A DNA stretch of 64,000 nt from Furcasterigmium furcatum (Eukaryota; Ascomycota; Sordariomycetes; Glomerellales; Plectosphaerellaceae): assembly GCA_001599815.1 (NCBI GenBank), contig BCIA01000004.1:3746082-3810081 (forward strand). The letters run 5' to 3'. How positions within the stretch are numbered: position 1 is the stretch's first letter; each line of letters begins with the position of its first letter. The position numbers were made by a program, and so were the translations under genes. Positions 20,720 to 34,400 of the stretch are shown here, in pieces. The notes under the pieces are model-generated. The model made no database searches, was not told where the DNA came from, and worked only from the letters and a program-made list of their open reading frames with translations.

Positions 20720-23700
20720 CTATTCACAGCCGAGAGCCAGCTGCTTCTCGGTCCCAATATCCCCCGCAACCTGCCGCAGAGCGGCTTCAAACCCGGCGAA
20801 CCACGCCCCGATCCTCCCCTGGTGCAGGACATGCCTGCTGTACAAGACGGAAATGCTGAGCCTGCCGTGGGCAACGCCGGCGAGGACCTCGAAGAGCGCG
20901 TATCTGCGTACCTCGGCTGCGGACGGGGGGTTGATATCGAAGACCGGTCCTCCCTCTGCGCTGTCGTCGGGATCGCTGCTGCTGCGGCCCTTGGTCCTGC
21001 CGGCCATATTCGGCAGCGAGGCGGCCTCGAAGAAGGAGTCATTGCGCTCGAGCTGCTGGTACACGCCGCCGTAGTTGAAGACGATCTCAGCGGGGAGGCG
21101 GTCGCGCACGAAGGAGCGAGCGGAGAGGGGCGTCGCAAACTGGGAGGTAAAGAAGACGGCGCCGCTTTCCGGAGAGGATATGGAGGTCATTGCGTCGTGC
21201 GTGCGGGTGATGGTATCGAGTAGAGTGTCCTCTTGGTGGCCCGCAGTGCTTGGCTCGACGTGGATCGGGTAGAGCGTGGTAAACCAGCCGACGGTTCTTG
21301 ACAGATCCAAGTCGAGGGTCTCATCCCACGTGTTGCGGCCGTGGCCCTCGTTGAATATTGTGGGCGGCGGTCTGTCCTGGAACGTCTGGGTGAAGGAGAA
21401 GAGGAGGGAGGAGATGAGAAGCTCTACGGGCTTGGTGCCCAGGCTATCGTTGCACGGCCCGAGAATGGCGGTTGTGGTCTGCTCGTCGAGAGAGAACGCC
21501 AGACTGGCCGAGTCGGCCTCGAGGCTTACTGCGTCGGAGGTGCCGTTGGTCCAGTAGGAGAGCTGCGGCGGTGGGATGACGGCCAGGGGCCGTGGTCCGG
21601 CAGCAGTGAGCTCGGCGGCGCGCTGACACTGGAGTGATGACCAGGTCCTGAAAGATGTTGTCGGCGGCGGTAGTGCGGGAGGGGTGGAAGACGTGAGGAG
21701 TCTCTCGAGGTCGGCGAGGATGACGCGCCAGGAAACTAGATCCACGACGAGATGGTGGATTGTGATGAAGAGCGTCTGCTGGCCGTCCACCTCGAACAAG
21801 ATGGCCGCGATCAGAGGCCCGTTCGTGATGTCTAGGCTGGCGCGTTGATGCCGGATGGCAGATGTGACTTCCTCGTAGTTGACACAAGTCTGTGATATGC
21901 ACCGGAAGATATTCTCTGCAGACTGGCGGATGCGTTGCTCCCAGTCTCCGGCACCATTCTGACTGAATCGGGCGCGGAGGATTGGATGATGTGTGACGAG
22001 TCTGTTCAGCGAATCTTCGAGGCGAGAGTGTAATATGGGTGTCTTTGGCCGGAGGTAAAAGAACTGGTCGAAACAGACGCTGGTGTTTGGCTGGTGGAGG
22101 AAGAACATCTGCTGAATGGGCGCAAGGGGGACGGCGACGTTCTCAGCATCGTCGTCATCGTCGATGTTGATCTCGTTTATATCATGAGAAGAACTGGGAC
22201 CGCGTGCCTCTAATATCCGACTGATGGTCTTGAGGCGCATGACTCTCGCCGTCGAGATATCCAGTCCCTGTAGACGCGCTGCCGACGAGACCTGCATGGC
22301 AGTAATGGAATCACCGCCGAGTTGGAAGAAGCCGTCGTCGAGGCCAATGTCCTCGGCGTCGATATTGAGGACTGTCGCGATGATATCACGCAGCATCTTC
22401 TCCTCGGGGGTAGAGGGGGCCCTCTTATACCTAGCGTCAGTTCGTCGCAGATCAGCAAGCTGCGTGGCCGTGAAGGAAGAACCCAGTTCGCGGAGCTTCT
22501 TGCGATCTGTCTTGCCTGAGGCGTTCAAGGGCAGATGATCGACGACGAACCATACCGACGGCACCATGTAGCTGGGCACCACCTCGGAAAGGCGCTCCTC
22601 GACGGGCAGGGGGACTGGAAGAATATCGAAGGCCATGCCACCTTGCGTCTTGTGGAATGAAGTTGTCGTCTTTGGCACGATGAAAGCCGCGAGAGCCGGG
22701 TTTGCGCCCTCACCCACGGGCTGAATGATCTCGGCGACGACTTGGAGGGCTTCGTCATGGCACTGGAGCACCGAAGCCTCGACGCCAGCAAGCTCCACAC
22801 GCTGTCCGCGGATCTTAACCTGCAAGTCCTTGCGGCCGATGTAGTTGAGGCTACCGTCGGGGTTGTACGACACCAGGTCGCCCGTCTTGTAAAGCCGGCC
22901 CCGACGTCCAGAAACTTCGGCGGCACCTTGGATGAGCCAAGTCGGAGAGTCAATGAAGGCGGCGTCTGTCAGCGGCTGGTCGTGGAGGTATGATCGTGCC
23001 AGGATGTGGCCCTCGATCAGAAGTTCGCCCACGGCTCCGATGGGAACCAGTTTGTTGTGATCGGCCGGATCAACAACCCAGGCTATTCCACCGGTGGCTG
23101 TGCCGATGCATCCATCTGATGAGAGATGATCAAGATCGACGCGAGCCACGCAGCAGAGGACGGCACATTCTGTAGGACCGTAGCCGTGGAGGATTGTCTG
23201 CCCTGGCCTCGACCATCTGCGGAAGTCCTCGAGTCTTGATCCTTCTCCCGCCAGCATGAGCGTCTTCAACCCAGGAACGCCTGCGGGATCGATCAACTTT
23301 GCGACGGATGGCGTGAGGTATGCGGTGTTGATGTCCATGCTTCGAATGCTCTCAGTGAGGTTGTCGCGGAGGTCGTTATTAGACGGAACGCAGACCGTGC
23401 CACCGTAGACTAGAGTGGTGATGATCTCTTGGATGGAGGCGTCAAATGCGTAAGAGGCAAACTGCAACACTCTCGATGGCTGCTTGTCCAGGCCGATCGA
23501 CAAGCCGTGGTGCTTGCAGCTCGTAGCCACGGCACGGTGATCGAGGACGACGCCCTTTGGCTGACCTGTACTGCCAGACGTGAAGATAATGTAGGCGGCA
23601 GAGTCTGGGCTGGTTGACCTAGCCGTGGCTCTGGAATGCTTCCCGTCTTCCCAAAGTGTTGCCATGAGTTGAGGGCCGACGGTAATGACAGCCCGTGGCG

Positions 23701-25430
23701 CGTCGATGACCCTGAGCGTGTCCATACTATTGTCAGCTGAAGAGTGCTCATGGGTGAGTATGATGATCGGCTCGATTTGACCCAGAATCCTCTCCCTTCG
23801 CTCTGCCGCTGTATGCACGGGATCCAGGGGTACGAATGCAGCTCCCGCCTTGAGCACTGCTAGCATCGACACCACCGCCCAGACAGACTTGTCGAAGCAC
23901 AACGGGATCAGTGCCCCTGGAGTCACACCAAAGTCATCGATAAGATGTGTCGCGAGGGTTGACGATGCGGCGTCCAGCTCGCTGTAGCTCATCTGTCCAT
24001 CCCAGCCACTCAGCGCGGACGCATCAGGGTGCATTGCGACGGACTGCTGAATGAGCTCATGGACGCAGCTGCCCGCAGCACCCGGAACACTCTTGTTCCA
24101 CGTCCAAAGCATCTTTCTGTCTGAAGGCGTAAGCCCTTCCACCTCGCTGACCGGAGCATCCGGATCCATGGTGGAAAGTTGTCTGACGAGGAACCCAAAC
24201 TGCTCGAGGACCCTCTCAGCCCGCCATCGAGGAAGCACACGCGGGTCCAGCGAGCAGCCGATATGCATGCTTCCCGCGGCAGACACACGGCACACAACTG
24301 TTAGGGGATACGTGCCGCTGAACTCGTCGGTCCTGGTGGCCACCTCGCGCCATACCTCCTCTTCTTCTCCTCCGTCCTGGTTCTGGTTCTCGTCTTGTTC
24401 TTCGGGTTGAATGACGAGGAGGGTCTTGAAGCCGGTGGCAGCCCTCTGCGCGTCCTCGCTGACTCTGGCGATCTGCTGCAGGCCGAACTGTTCGTGGGAA
24501 ATCATGGATGTTGACTGAGCCTGTATGTCGGATAGAAATTGCATCACTGTAGCCGTGGACTGCGCGGGGATACCGATGCGCACCGGTACGGTGGCGATGG
24601 TTGGGCCGATGATGTACTCGATTCCAGGGACAGGAGCATTACGTCCGGAAAGTGTGACGCCGAAGACGACGTCTGGAGATCCGGTATTAAGATGTACGGT
24701 CTGGGCCCATGCGGCTCTGATGATCGTGGCGAGGGTGACGCTGGAGTTTGTCACGGCGGGCATCTCGAAAGAGAGGCCAAGGGAGACATCCGCCTTGATG
24801 TCGCTGTTGTTGAGGAGACTTGGTGGCAGGGGCGGGAAGGCGGCAGATTCATGGTATCCTGCCAGGTAAGCCTTCCAGAAAGCCTTGCTGGCGTTGTGGT
24901 CTTGTCTGAGGAGATGACGGGCGAAGATGCTGAAGGGCGGGTTGATCGGGATGGCTTCTGATCGACCGTGGTAGATACTGAAGACCAGGTCCTGGATCGA
25001 AGCAAGGGACTGGCCGTCATATACCGCATGATGTATCGTCCAGACAATGTATGATTCACGAGAGTGATCCTGAACCAGGGCGAAGCGGGTGAGAGGCTCC
25101 CCGAGCTGCATCGACTTGGACCTGTCGTGGTCGAGATACTCCTCGAGGTTGTGGCAGTGCGTCCACTTAATGCTATGATCAGAAGAAGTATCAAGGACGA
25201 CCTGGAGCACGACGTCCTTTGAGTGGTGCTGGACCATTCTGGTGCGCAGGATCGGCGTTCGTCGTACTGCATCCTCCCACGCCCGCTGTAGCCGGTCTAC
25301 GCGTGCTGTCGAGGCGATCTTCATGACATTCTGTATCACGTAGTCTCCAGGCTGCTTGGTTGTGAGTGCCATGAGACCCTGCTGTAAGGGCGTGGCCGGA
25401 TAAATATCCTCTATGCGGTCCGCTTCGACG
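20720..25430 (-). other. NRPS module 9 (C-A-T-E), protein terminus
   Basis: C9 has YPATPLQQGL and HHAVYDGQS. A9 has TSGSTGQPKG (about 23565) and YAFDASIQE, pocket D-A-Q-Y-M-A-G-V-L. T9 has FFQLGGDSITAMQV. E9 has HHLVVDLVSW, EGHGRN and VGWFTTLYPI, then the protein stops soon after the E domain. An AATAAA-like signal follows within 150 bp (GAATAAATTTA), which supports a true 3' end. Confidence 0.8.
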
Positions 25431-28400
25431 AGGCACAGCTGAGCCACCTCTTCGATGAACTCTTCCAGCAGGCCTTGATGAGTTAGCAGCGAGAACGGCG
25501 ACGGCGCTTTCTCCTCTTTCTCCGGTTCTGCCAGCTGCAGGGCCCGATTTGTGGCGCACAGCTCCGCGGCAAGGTCTCCCAGCCTCGGGTGCTGGAAGAT
25601 CTGCGCCACGGACAGGCCGAGGCCGGCCCTCCTTGATGCTGACACGAGACTCATGGCCCTGAGAGAGTCGCCGCCGAGGCGGAAGAAATTGTCTTCAAGC
25701 CTGATGTGGCCTTTTTCGACGCTTAGGATCCGGCTCCATAGGGATTGGAGGGCCATCTCCATATCCGTTGTCGGCTCGAGCCTGTTGCCGCCCGTCTCGT
25801 TGCGTTGCTTGTTGATCTTCTCCATCGTGTACGATGAGCCCATCTGGCGGAGCTTTTTGCGGTCCGTCTTGCCTGAAATGGCCAGCGGCATTGTTTGGAC
25901 CTTGAACCAGATTGTTGGGACCATGTAGGCGGGTAGCAGGCGGGAGAGGGAGTCTTCGGTTGTTGTTGTGCCCGACATGACGCTTATGCCGATGTCTTCG
26001 TCAAGGGCACCACGTTTCTCCTCATCCATGAGAACAAACGCTGCGAGGACCTGCTGGCCCTCTTCTTCCTCACCGGATGGCCGGATAATTTCGGCAACGA
26101 CCTCCCGGGCGCCGGAGAGACAGGACAGGGCGTGGTGCTCGACATCTTGGAGCTCGACGCGCTGACCGCGCAGCTTCACCTGTGTGTCTTTGCGACCTAT
26201 GTAAGCCAGGCTCCCATCGGTCTGATACCGAACAAGATCGCCAGTCTTGTACAGGCGGCCCCCACGGCCTGCGTGGGTGGCAGACCCCCGGAGCAGGAAG
26301 GTCGGATCCCGGACGAAAACTGCTTCGGTGCGCTCTGTATCCCCAAGGTAGCCTTGACCGACGATCGAACCCTCGATGAGGAGCTCGCCTATAGTACCCG
26401 GCGGTACCAGTATGTTATGGTCGGCTGGATCAACGATCCAAGTCACGGCACCCGTACCCTTTCCGATGCCGGTGATGTTCCTGGAGCCTTGGAAGTCATT
26501 GACCGTGCTGGTCGGGGTGCACTCGGACGGCCCGTAGCAGTTCAAGATTCTCACGTGGGCAGGCCAGTGCGCGATATCCGTGGCTCTCAGCTGCTCACCA
26601 CCAAGGATCATGGTGTGGACGAGGGGCATCATGTCGGGGTCAAGCAAGCGGCACACCGAGGGAGTCACGTCGATGGTGTTGACGCCGAGACGGATGATCG
26701 CCTCGGTCAGGCTGTTCTTGCGCTCGTCTTCGGACGGGATGCAGACGCAGCCCCCAGTGGTCAGCGCCATGGCCAGGGTGTGGATCGAGACGTCGAAGGT
26801 GTATGAGGCGAAATCGAGAATCCGGGTGGCTGGGCTGAAGCCTACATGGCGCGCTTGGTAGGCGATTGCCGAGGCCATAGATTGGTGGCTTATCATTGTG
26901 CCCTTGGGTTCTCCTGTTGTGCCCGAGGTGAAGATGATGTACATGAGCGCGGATGGGTTGGATCTGCGATGGTCCCTCGGCAGGACGGGGAGCTTGAGAT
27001 AGGGGGAATCCTCGCCGCCAACGACGAGCACGTCTGCGACCAGCTTGGATAGGAGATGCGCTGATGAGGGCGATGATAGGCCGAACTTCGCGTTGGTCTG
27101 CCGAACAATCCTGGCAAGACGGTCCTCGGGCTGTGTGGGGTCGAGGAGGACGAAGGCACATCCTGCTCGGAGGACCGCGAGCAATGCGACGGCTGTCCAT
27201 CTCGACTTTTCAAAGCTTAGGGGAACGATGCTAGCTGGAGCGAGGCCTTGCTGTACGAGGCTGGAAGCAAGCCGTCCCGCGTGTTCCGTCATCTCCTCGT
27301 AAGTTAGGTCGCCATCCCAGGCATGGATGGCGATGCTGTCAGGGTGAACGAGGGCTGCATCCTCGATGAGGTCGTGAACGCACGCCTCAGATGCTTCTGG
27401 CACGGTGCTATTCCACTCCCAAATCTGATCTCGCGCCGCAGGGCTCAGGACATCGAGCTGTGTAAGGGGTTGCTGGCTGTTGTTGACGATAGCCTCGATG
27501 GCAGAGCCGAAGCATTGCCCGAGCCTTGCTGCCTCGACTTCATCAAGGCTTGCTTGACAGTCGACGAAAACCACTAGCTCATCAGGGCTGTCGATTACAC
27601 GGACTCCCGCGCCGTACTATGTCCTTGTCAGTATACGAACTCAACTCATGCTGTCGCGACTATGACCGCCCTGCCTTTTCAACATACCTCTGTAGGATCA
27701 TAACCTCCTGCCAGCGAGACTTGAAAGCCTGCATCATCCTGGCCGTCTGCTGCGGCACCGGCCTTTTGGAACGATATGACGGTATTAAACAAGGCCCCGC
27801 TCCCCAGGCCCAGCGCATTTTGTACGGAGGCGAGGGAGACTGTCTGGTGTGCAAGGCTCTCGACATATTCCGTATGGATCCTCTTTAACGCGTCGGCGAC
27901 ACTCGTATCCTTCCCGTCGAGCCGCACACGGCACGTCAACATGCCGATGAGGGGGCCGAAGATGCCGTCAACGCCGTTGATGGGGAGATCCCGCCCGGAG
28001 CAGAGGATGCCGAAGCACGGGTCGACGGAGCTCGTGTACCAACGCAGGACGACCGCCCACGCGAGGTGGATGACGGTCGCAGTGGTGATCTCTGAGGCCC
28101 TGCAGAAGTCTCGGATGCGCAATGTGTCCAGACTGGGGACGCGGATGGAGGTGCCTTGGCGGTCTGTCGCCATCTCAGGTGTGGAGGACGAGAGATCCGG
28201 GAAGTGGCATGGCTCGCACCCGGCGAGGCGATGGGTCCAGAAATGGAGGCCTTCCTCGCGCGGCTGGCTATCCACGTGGGCGATAAAGTCGGAGTATGAA
28301 GACAGAGTTGGGGCCAAGAACGCACAGTACGCATCCTGTACGTCCCTTGCGAGGATAGTGGACGAGTGCCCGTCTGTGATGGCGTGGTTGATCTCGAGGA

Positions 28401-31400
28401 CGAGATGGGCCTCCGTGTCACTGACTGAGTGCACAATGAGGTGGTGCTGCAGGCCTGACGGACCGTACTGGACGGGGCCTGGCAAGGAAACGGACTGAAT
28501 GACGTCTTCGTACGTGGCGTTGCGGTTGATCTGTATGCTGGGGCGTGGGTTAGCGAGGACGACGAACATCATGCGGCCGTTACCGGGGAATTCGGGGATG
28601 AAGACGGCGCGAAGGAGATCATGTTGCCGGACCACAGCCTGCCAGGCCTTCTCCAGCCTCGGGAGGTTGATAGGGCGGGTGACAGAGGAGACCTTCAGGT
28701 GCAGGCGGGTATGGTAGCTCTGGGGGTTCTTAAGCTGGTCGATCAAGATACCCTCCTGAGTGGGACCGACGGTATGAATCTTGTCAATATCGTCTGCTGA
28801 AGCGGAAGCATTGATTTTCGGGAGGACTCGGGAGTGGAACTCATTGATGGCGTCGTATGAGTCGAAGACACCGGGGAAATCAGACAAGGTAATGCGAGTA
28901 CATGTGGCCATGTCGTCACCGAAAGATTCTAGGCAAGTCTGGTATCCCTTGATCCATTCCGAAAGGCGTTTGTTGGCTCCCACGCACTCGGGGAACACGA
29001 AGGTGACGGACAGACGGCCCCGGTTGACGCCAGCGAGGACGTCAAAGACGGCATGGCGCCTGAAGGAGGAGGTCTCAATCTCACTTGACCTGGGCGCCAG
29101 GATGTTTTCAAAGAAGGAATCGCCGCGCTCGAGCTGGCCATAGCCGCCGGAATAGTTGAACATAATCTCGGCCGGGAGGTTGCTCGCAATGAAATCAGTG
29201 ACCAACTCGTCACTAGTAAACTGGGAGACGAAGTATGACCAGCCGTTCCGAGGCAGAGCACGCATGCGGTCCTTCGTCTCGCGGATGTAGTCGTGCAGCG
29301 TCTTGTCTTGATTGTTATTGATGTGGACGGGTGCCATGGTCGTGAACCAGCCCACAGTCCTAGAGAGATCCAGGGCGTCATCCCACGTCTCTCGACCATG
29401 CCCCTCGTTCCAAACTATGGGTAGGGGTCTTTCTTCAAAGGCTTGCGTAAAGGCTTGCAGGAGGCCTGCGATCATGAGCTCAATAGGTCTCGTCCTGAAG
29501 GCGTCGTTGCATGGGCCGAAGAGCGCCGATGTGGCTTCAGGGCTGAGTATGAAGCTCTGAGTTATGGTTTCTTGGAGCCTCTCGTCAGTCGGGTTGTCAA
29601 AGCCCCAGTATGATAGCATTGGCGGCTGCAGGAGCTTGGGGGGTTGCATCGGATCCGCCTTGAGGTGTTTCTCAGCGTAGGCATCCTGCAGCTTGGACCA
29701 CCTCGGGAATGACAACGGAGGCTGTGGTAAGGTGGCCACGGCGACATCTTGGCTTGTCGTCAAGAGGGTCTCGAGGTCTTGGAGGATGATCCTCCACGAC
29801 ACGAGGTCGACGACCAGATGGTGGACAGCCAGGAACAGCCGCTGTCGGGCGCCGGTCATGTTGATGAGAGTGCCGGAAAGAAGGGGACCAGTCGTCAGGT
29901 TGAGGGATTTGCAGCATTGAGCTATGGCTGACGACACGTCCTCCTCGTCTGAGCAAGCTTGGATATTCAATGTGTAAGAGCCCTTGACGTCGGGCAGGAT
30001 GTACTGCTCCCAGCTGCCACCACCAGGCTGCCTTCGGAAACGGGCTCGCAGCATGGCATGTTGTGCAACGATAACATCGAGTTCTGCGACTAGGCTTTGA
30101 TGGCTGATCGCGTCGCCAGTGATGCGGAGGAAGAAGGCCTGATCGAACTGGACACCAACGGGGTCTGTCTGGAACCCGAAGAAGACTTTCTGAATCGGGG
30201 TTAGGCTGAAGGGCCGACCGGGTTCCACTTCTCCGGACCCCGTAGTTCCGTCCCGGGATTCAGTGGAGTCGCTCGGCGCCGTCGACGGCAGGGCCCTGAG
30301 GATCCTGGTGATTGTCTTATGTGTGAGGATCGTCGTGACCGGGACGTGGAAGGACTCGGCACGCAGAGCAGACGTGACTTGCATTGCAGTGATGGAGTCA
30401 CCGCCGAGGCGCAGGAAACTGTCGTCGAGACTGATGGCATCCGGCGAGATGTTCAGCATGCGCGCCCAGACTTTCTGTAGAAGGAGCTCCTCTTTGGTTG
30501 AGGGCATGGCCCTGAACTCCTCAACATCTTGGTCTTGGGATAGGCTGGCCAAGGTCTCTGCATAACAGGCAGTGCCAAGCTCTCGGATTCTTGCCCGATC
30601 AGCCTTGCCAGAGGCATCAAGTGGCAGTCTGGCCATGGTGAACCAGAGCGTTGGTATCATGTAGCTCGGTAGTCTCCTAGATAAATCGTCTTCGACTTCC
30701 GAAACTGCGGGAATCAGTCGAATATCAAAGCTATCCGGGAGTGCTGATCCGCTGCTCCTTGCCGCAACAGTAAAGGCAGCGAGTGTTGGCCCTGAGCCGC
30801 TGGTGCTCGGAAGAGCCTCGACAACAAGCTGCTGCGTGTCTGGAATACACGACCGAATCTGGGACTCGACCTCGGCCAACTCGAATCGCCGTCCATGAGC
30901 CTTGATGATATTGTCCTTGCGTCCGACATACGACAGGCTGCCATCATGGCTGTAGCGCACCAAGTCGCCAGTCAAGTAGACCCTTCCGTGTCTCCTGGGA
31001 GCTAGCCAGACCGGTTCATCGACGAAAGTCGCAGCAGTCAGAGCATGTTCGCCGGCGTAGCACTGCGCAAGTATGGGCCCCTCAATGGCGAGCTCGCCTA
31101 CTGCGCCGACGGGCATCAGCCTCTCGTAGTTATGGGGATCGACGATCCAAGTGGCACATCCAGAAGCACTGCCAAGGAGTCCGATGGCTGATGTCTGAAG
31201 ACGCCCGCTATCACAAGCATGGACCGCCAGCGCCGTGGGATGATTTGTTACCCGCTCAGAGATCACGTCGTGAACACACCTCTCCACCGGAGGAGGAACA
31301 CTGGCATTCCAGCGCCATATGTCCTCAATGTCGGATGGCATCAGGCCGCCAATATCCGCCAGCGGAGCATGCGGCCTGACTGTGAGGAGTTCCTCCGTGA

Positions 31401-34400
31401 TAGCCACGAAATGGTCCAGGATCCTCTCCATCCGCCAGGCCTCGACGACCCGGGGATCGAAGGCGCATCCCACAGTGAAACCGCCTCGTCTCTCAAGCTG
31501 ACAGACAAGTGTAATGGGATAAGTGGCGAAATCGTGCGTCTGGGCGCTGTCCTGCCAGGTTCCCAGCGCCGATTCGCCTTGGGACGTGTAGCCGCCCTGC
31601 GCGGGTTGGACGACGAGGAGGGTCTGGAAGCTGCAAGCACGCTGGCATTCGGGGCTGGCTGCAGCGATGCGGTGCATACCTGTCTGCTCATAGGGCATGG
31701 ATGAGACGGCCCGGTCTCGGACACCGGTCATGTAGCCAGAGGCCGTGGTGCCCGTGGCGTCTGGGGGAACACGGACGCGCACAGGGATGGTGGCGATGGT
31801 TGGCCCGATGATTTCCTCGACGCGCGGGACTTGGACGCTGCGGCCTGAGAGTGTCATGCCGAAGACGATGTCTTCGACACTGGTGTGGCGGTTCACTGCG
31901 AGCGCCCAGGAGGCCCGGAGGGCGGTGGCCACGGTGATACCGCTTGCTGGGTTTGCTGGCAGCGAAGTGCATGTCCGCTGAATTAGGGCATCGGCGACCA
32001 CGACATAGCCTGCGGTGGGCGGCGTGGGAAAGGATGGTGCGTCATACCCAGAGAACTCAGTCCTCCAGTAGTCGAGGGCGGCGTTGTCTTTGTTGTTCTC
32101 CCCCAACACGTGTTTGACAAAAAGGTTAAACCCAGGCGGCGGCGAGGCTAGGAAGGATTCTGGTCCGTCCCGGTACGCCTTCTCGACCTGTTCCTTCATC
32201 AGGGGCATAGAGCCGCCATCGTATATGGAGTGGTGGATGGTCCAGACGAACCAGGTCTTGCGGCCTGTCTCGCTGGTGACGATGGCGTACCGGGCGAGGG
32301 GGCTGCCGAGATGAATGGGCTCAAGTTTGTCCTTTCTGAGATACTCATCGAAGTCGCCCACGTGTTCTCGCCAGACCATTTCTTCTTTCAGTACGACCTG
32401 TAGCAGACCAAGGCCGTCCAGCTGGATGATTCTGGTCCGCAGAATAGGGGTCGTCCGCACGGTGTGCGCCCAGCTGTTGCGGAAGCGAGAGATATCGGTA
32501 ATGTCTGCAAGTTCCATGGAGTTCTGGAGGACGTAATCTCCCTGAGTCTTGATGGTTTGGGCCAGGAGCCCTTCTTGCATGGGCGTACAGGGGTACACGT
32601 CCTCCACAGCGTCACCCGAGACACCGCAGAGCTCAGCAGCTCGCTGGCGGCACTTCTCACGATCGGCTATGTTGTCGAGCAGTGAGAAAGGGGCCACCTC
32701 AGATTCCTCTGGTGTAAGCTCGGTCGATGGGTCAAGCTCGCCGGCAAGGTCCTCCAGCTTCGGCTGTTTGAAGATCTGTGCGACGCAGAGCCGCAAGCCT
32801 GCCTTGCGAGACTCAGTCACCAGCTTCATGGCATCCACAGAGTCGCCGCCGAGGCGGAAGAAGTTGTCGTCGAGACCGATTTCTTCAGGCTTCAGGCTGA
32901 GAACACCGGCCCAGAGCCCGGCTAGCTGCTGGCTGGCACCAGTCTGAGGAGCTCTCTTGATGTTGGCCTTGCTGTGGCTCTGGAGATGGGCGAGCTCGGA
33001 TGCCCAGTATCTTGCGCCCATCTCGCGCAGCTTCTTCCGGTCTGTTTTGCCTGATACAGTCTGGGGAAGCTTCGAGACCCTGATCCAGATGGTAGGAATC
33101 ATGTAGGACGGTAGACGCTCGGCCAGGAGCTCCTCGGCCTCGGGAGGAACGGTGAAGTCTCCCATTGCTTCCTCCATTTCGTCGGCTACTTGCTCGGGGA
33201 CGACGATGAACGCCACGAGCACCGCCTTCGCCTCGTCGCCGGCGGGAACGACAACCTCAGCCACGATCTGCTCCACCGTCGGCAAGCTGGCAGAGACCTG
33301 GAGCTCGACCTCCTTCAACTCCAGCCTCTGCCCCCGGATCTTGACCTGCGTGTCCGCGCGCCCGAGGTAGATGACACTCCCGTTCTCACCGTATCGCGCC
33401 AAGTCACCTGTCCGGTACAACCGCCCGGATCTGCCGCCCCGCTTCAGCCACCGGGGACTCTGGATGAAGGACGCGGCCGTCCGGTCAGGGTCATTGAGGT
33501 ACCCCTTTGCCAAGCTGTAACCTTCGACGAGCAACTCGCCCACTGCACCGATGGGGACGAGTCTCTCCGTATCTCCGGGAGCGGTGATCCAGCTCGCAGA
33601 GCCGACCGCGTGGCCAATGCGTCCCTGATGCGTGTAAACTTCCTCGCCGGTGTTCATGACGCAGAAGACTGTGCACTCCGTCGGCCCGAAGCCGTTGAAA
33701 ACCCTCGTCAGGCGCCGCCAGCGAGCAAAGTCGGCTATAGTGGTCGCCTCACCGCCCAAGATGATCGTCTGCAGCGTCGGCACCTCCTCGGGGGTGAGCA
33801 TCCTGGCTACTGTGGGCGTCAGGAAGACGGTGTTGGCGCGGAGCCTGTTCATGGCGCCGGGGACGTCGTTCATTCGGTCGTCACTTGAAGGTATGCAGAT
33901 GCAGCCGCCGAAGATGAGCGTCGTGAAGATCTCCATGATGCAGGCGTCGAAAGTGTACGTCGCGAACTGGAAGACGCGGGAGGAGGGCGAGAACCCAACT
34001 CTGACGCCGTGGGCGGAGCAGCTTGTGGCAACGGCGCGATGCTGTAGGAGGACGCCCTTGGGGAGGCCAGTACTGCCGGAGGTGAAGAGGACGTAGCACG
34101 GGGCCTCGTGATCTTGGTTGGCGGGTGCCTTGCATCCCCGGACATCGTCGATCAGACTGTCGATCAATATCTGGTTGACAGTGAGAGCAGTCCTGTCCTC
34201 CCCAAACGAGGTCTGGCTGTACTTTGTCGACGTCAGCAGCAAACGAGCCTCGACTTCGCCGAGAAGCTTCTCGCGACGCTCGGCAGCCTGCGTGGGGTCG
34301 AGGGGCACAAACGCCGCGCCGGCCTTGAGGACTCCAAAGATGGCGACGATGATCCATACTGACTTTTCGAAACACAAGGGGATCATCGTGACACCGGGCT

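Noticed and set aside
26132..26806. Long plus-strand frames opposite the NRPS (also near 45822, 52464, 43674 and 53853)
   Set aside because: They mirror conserved NRPS codons on the other strand, have high Arg/Gly/Asp content and match no recognisable domain.
31100..31300. An intron or frameshift that would restore a complete A7 domain
   Set aside because: The frame is continuous through the junction, and the flanking DNA in all frames contains no A-domain cores (no TSGSTG, FDxS or GPTE). The sequence is simply absent.
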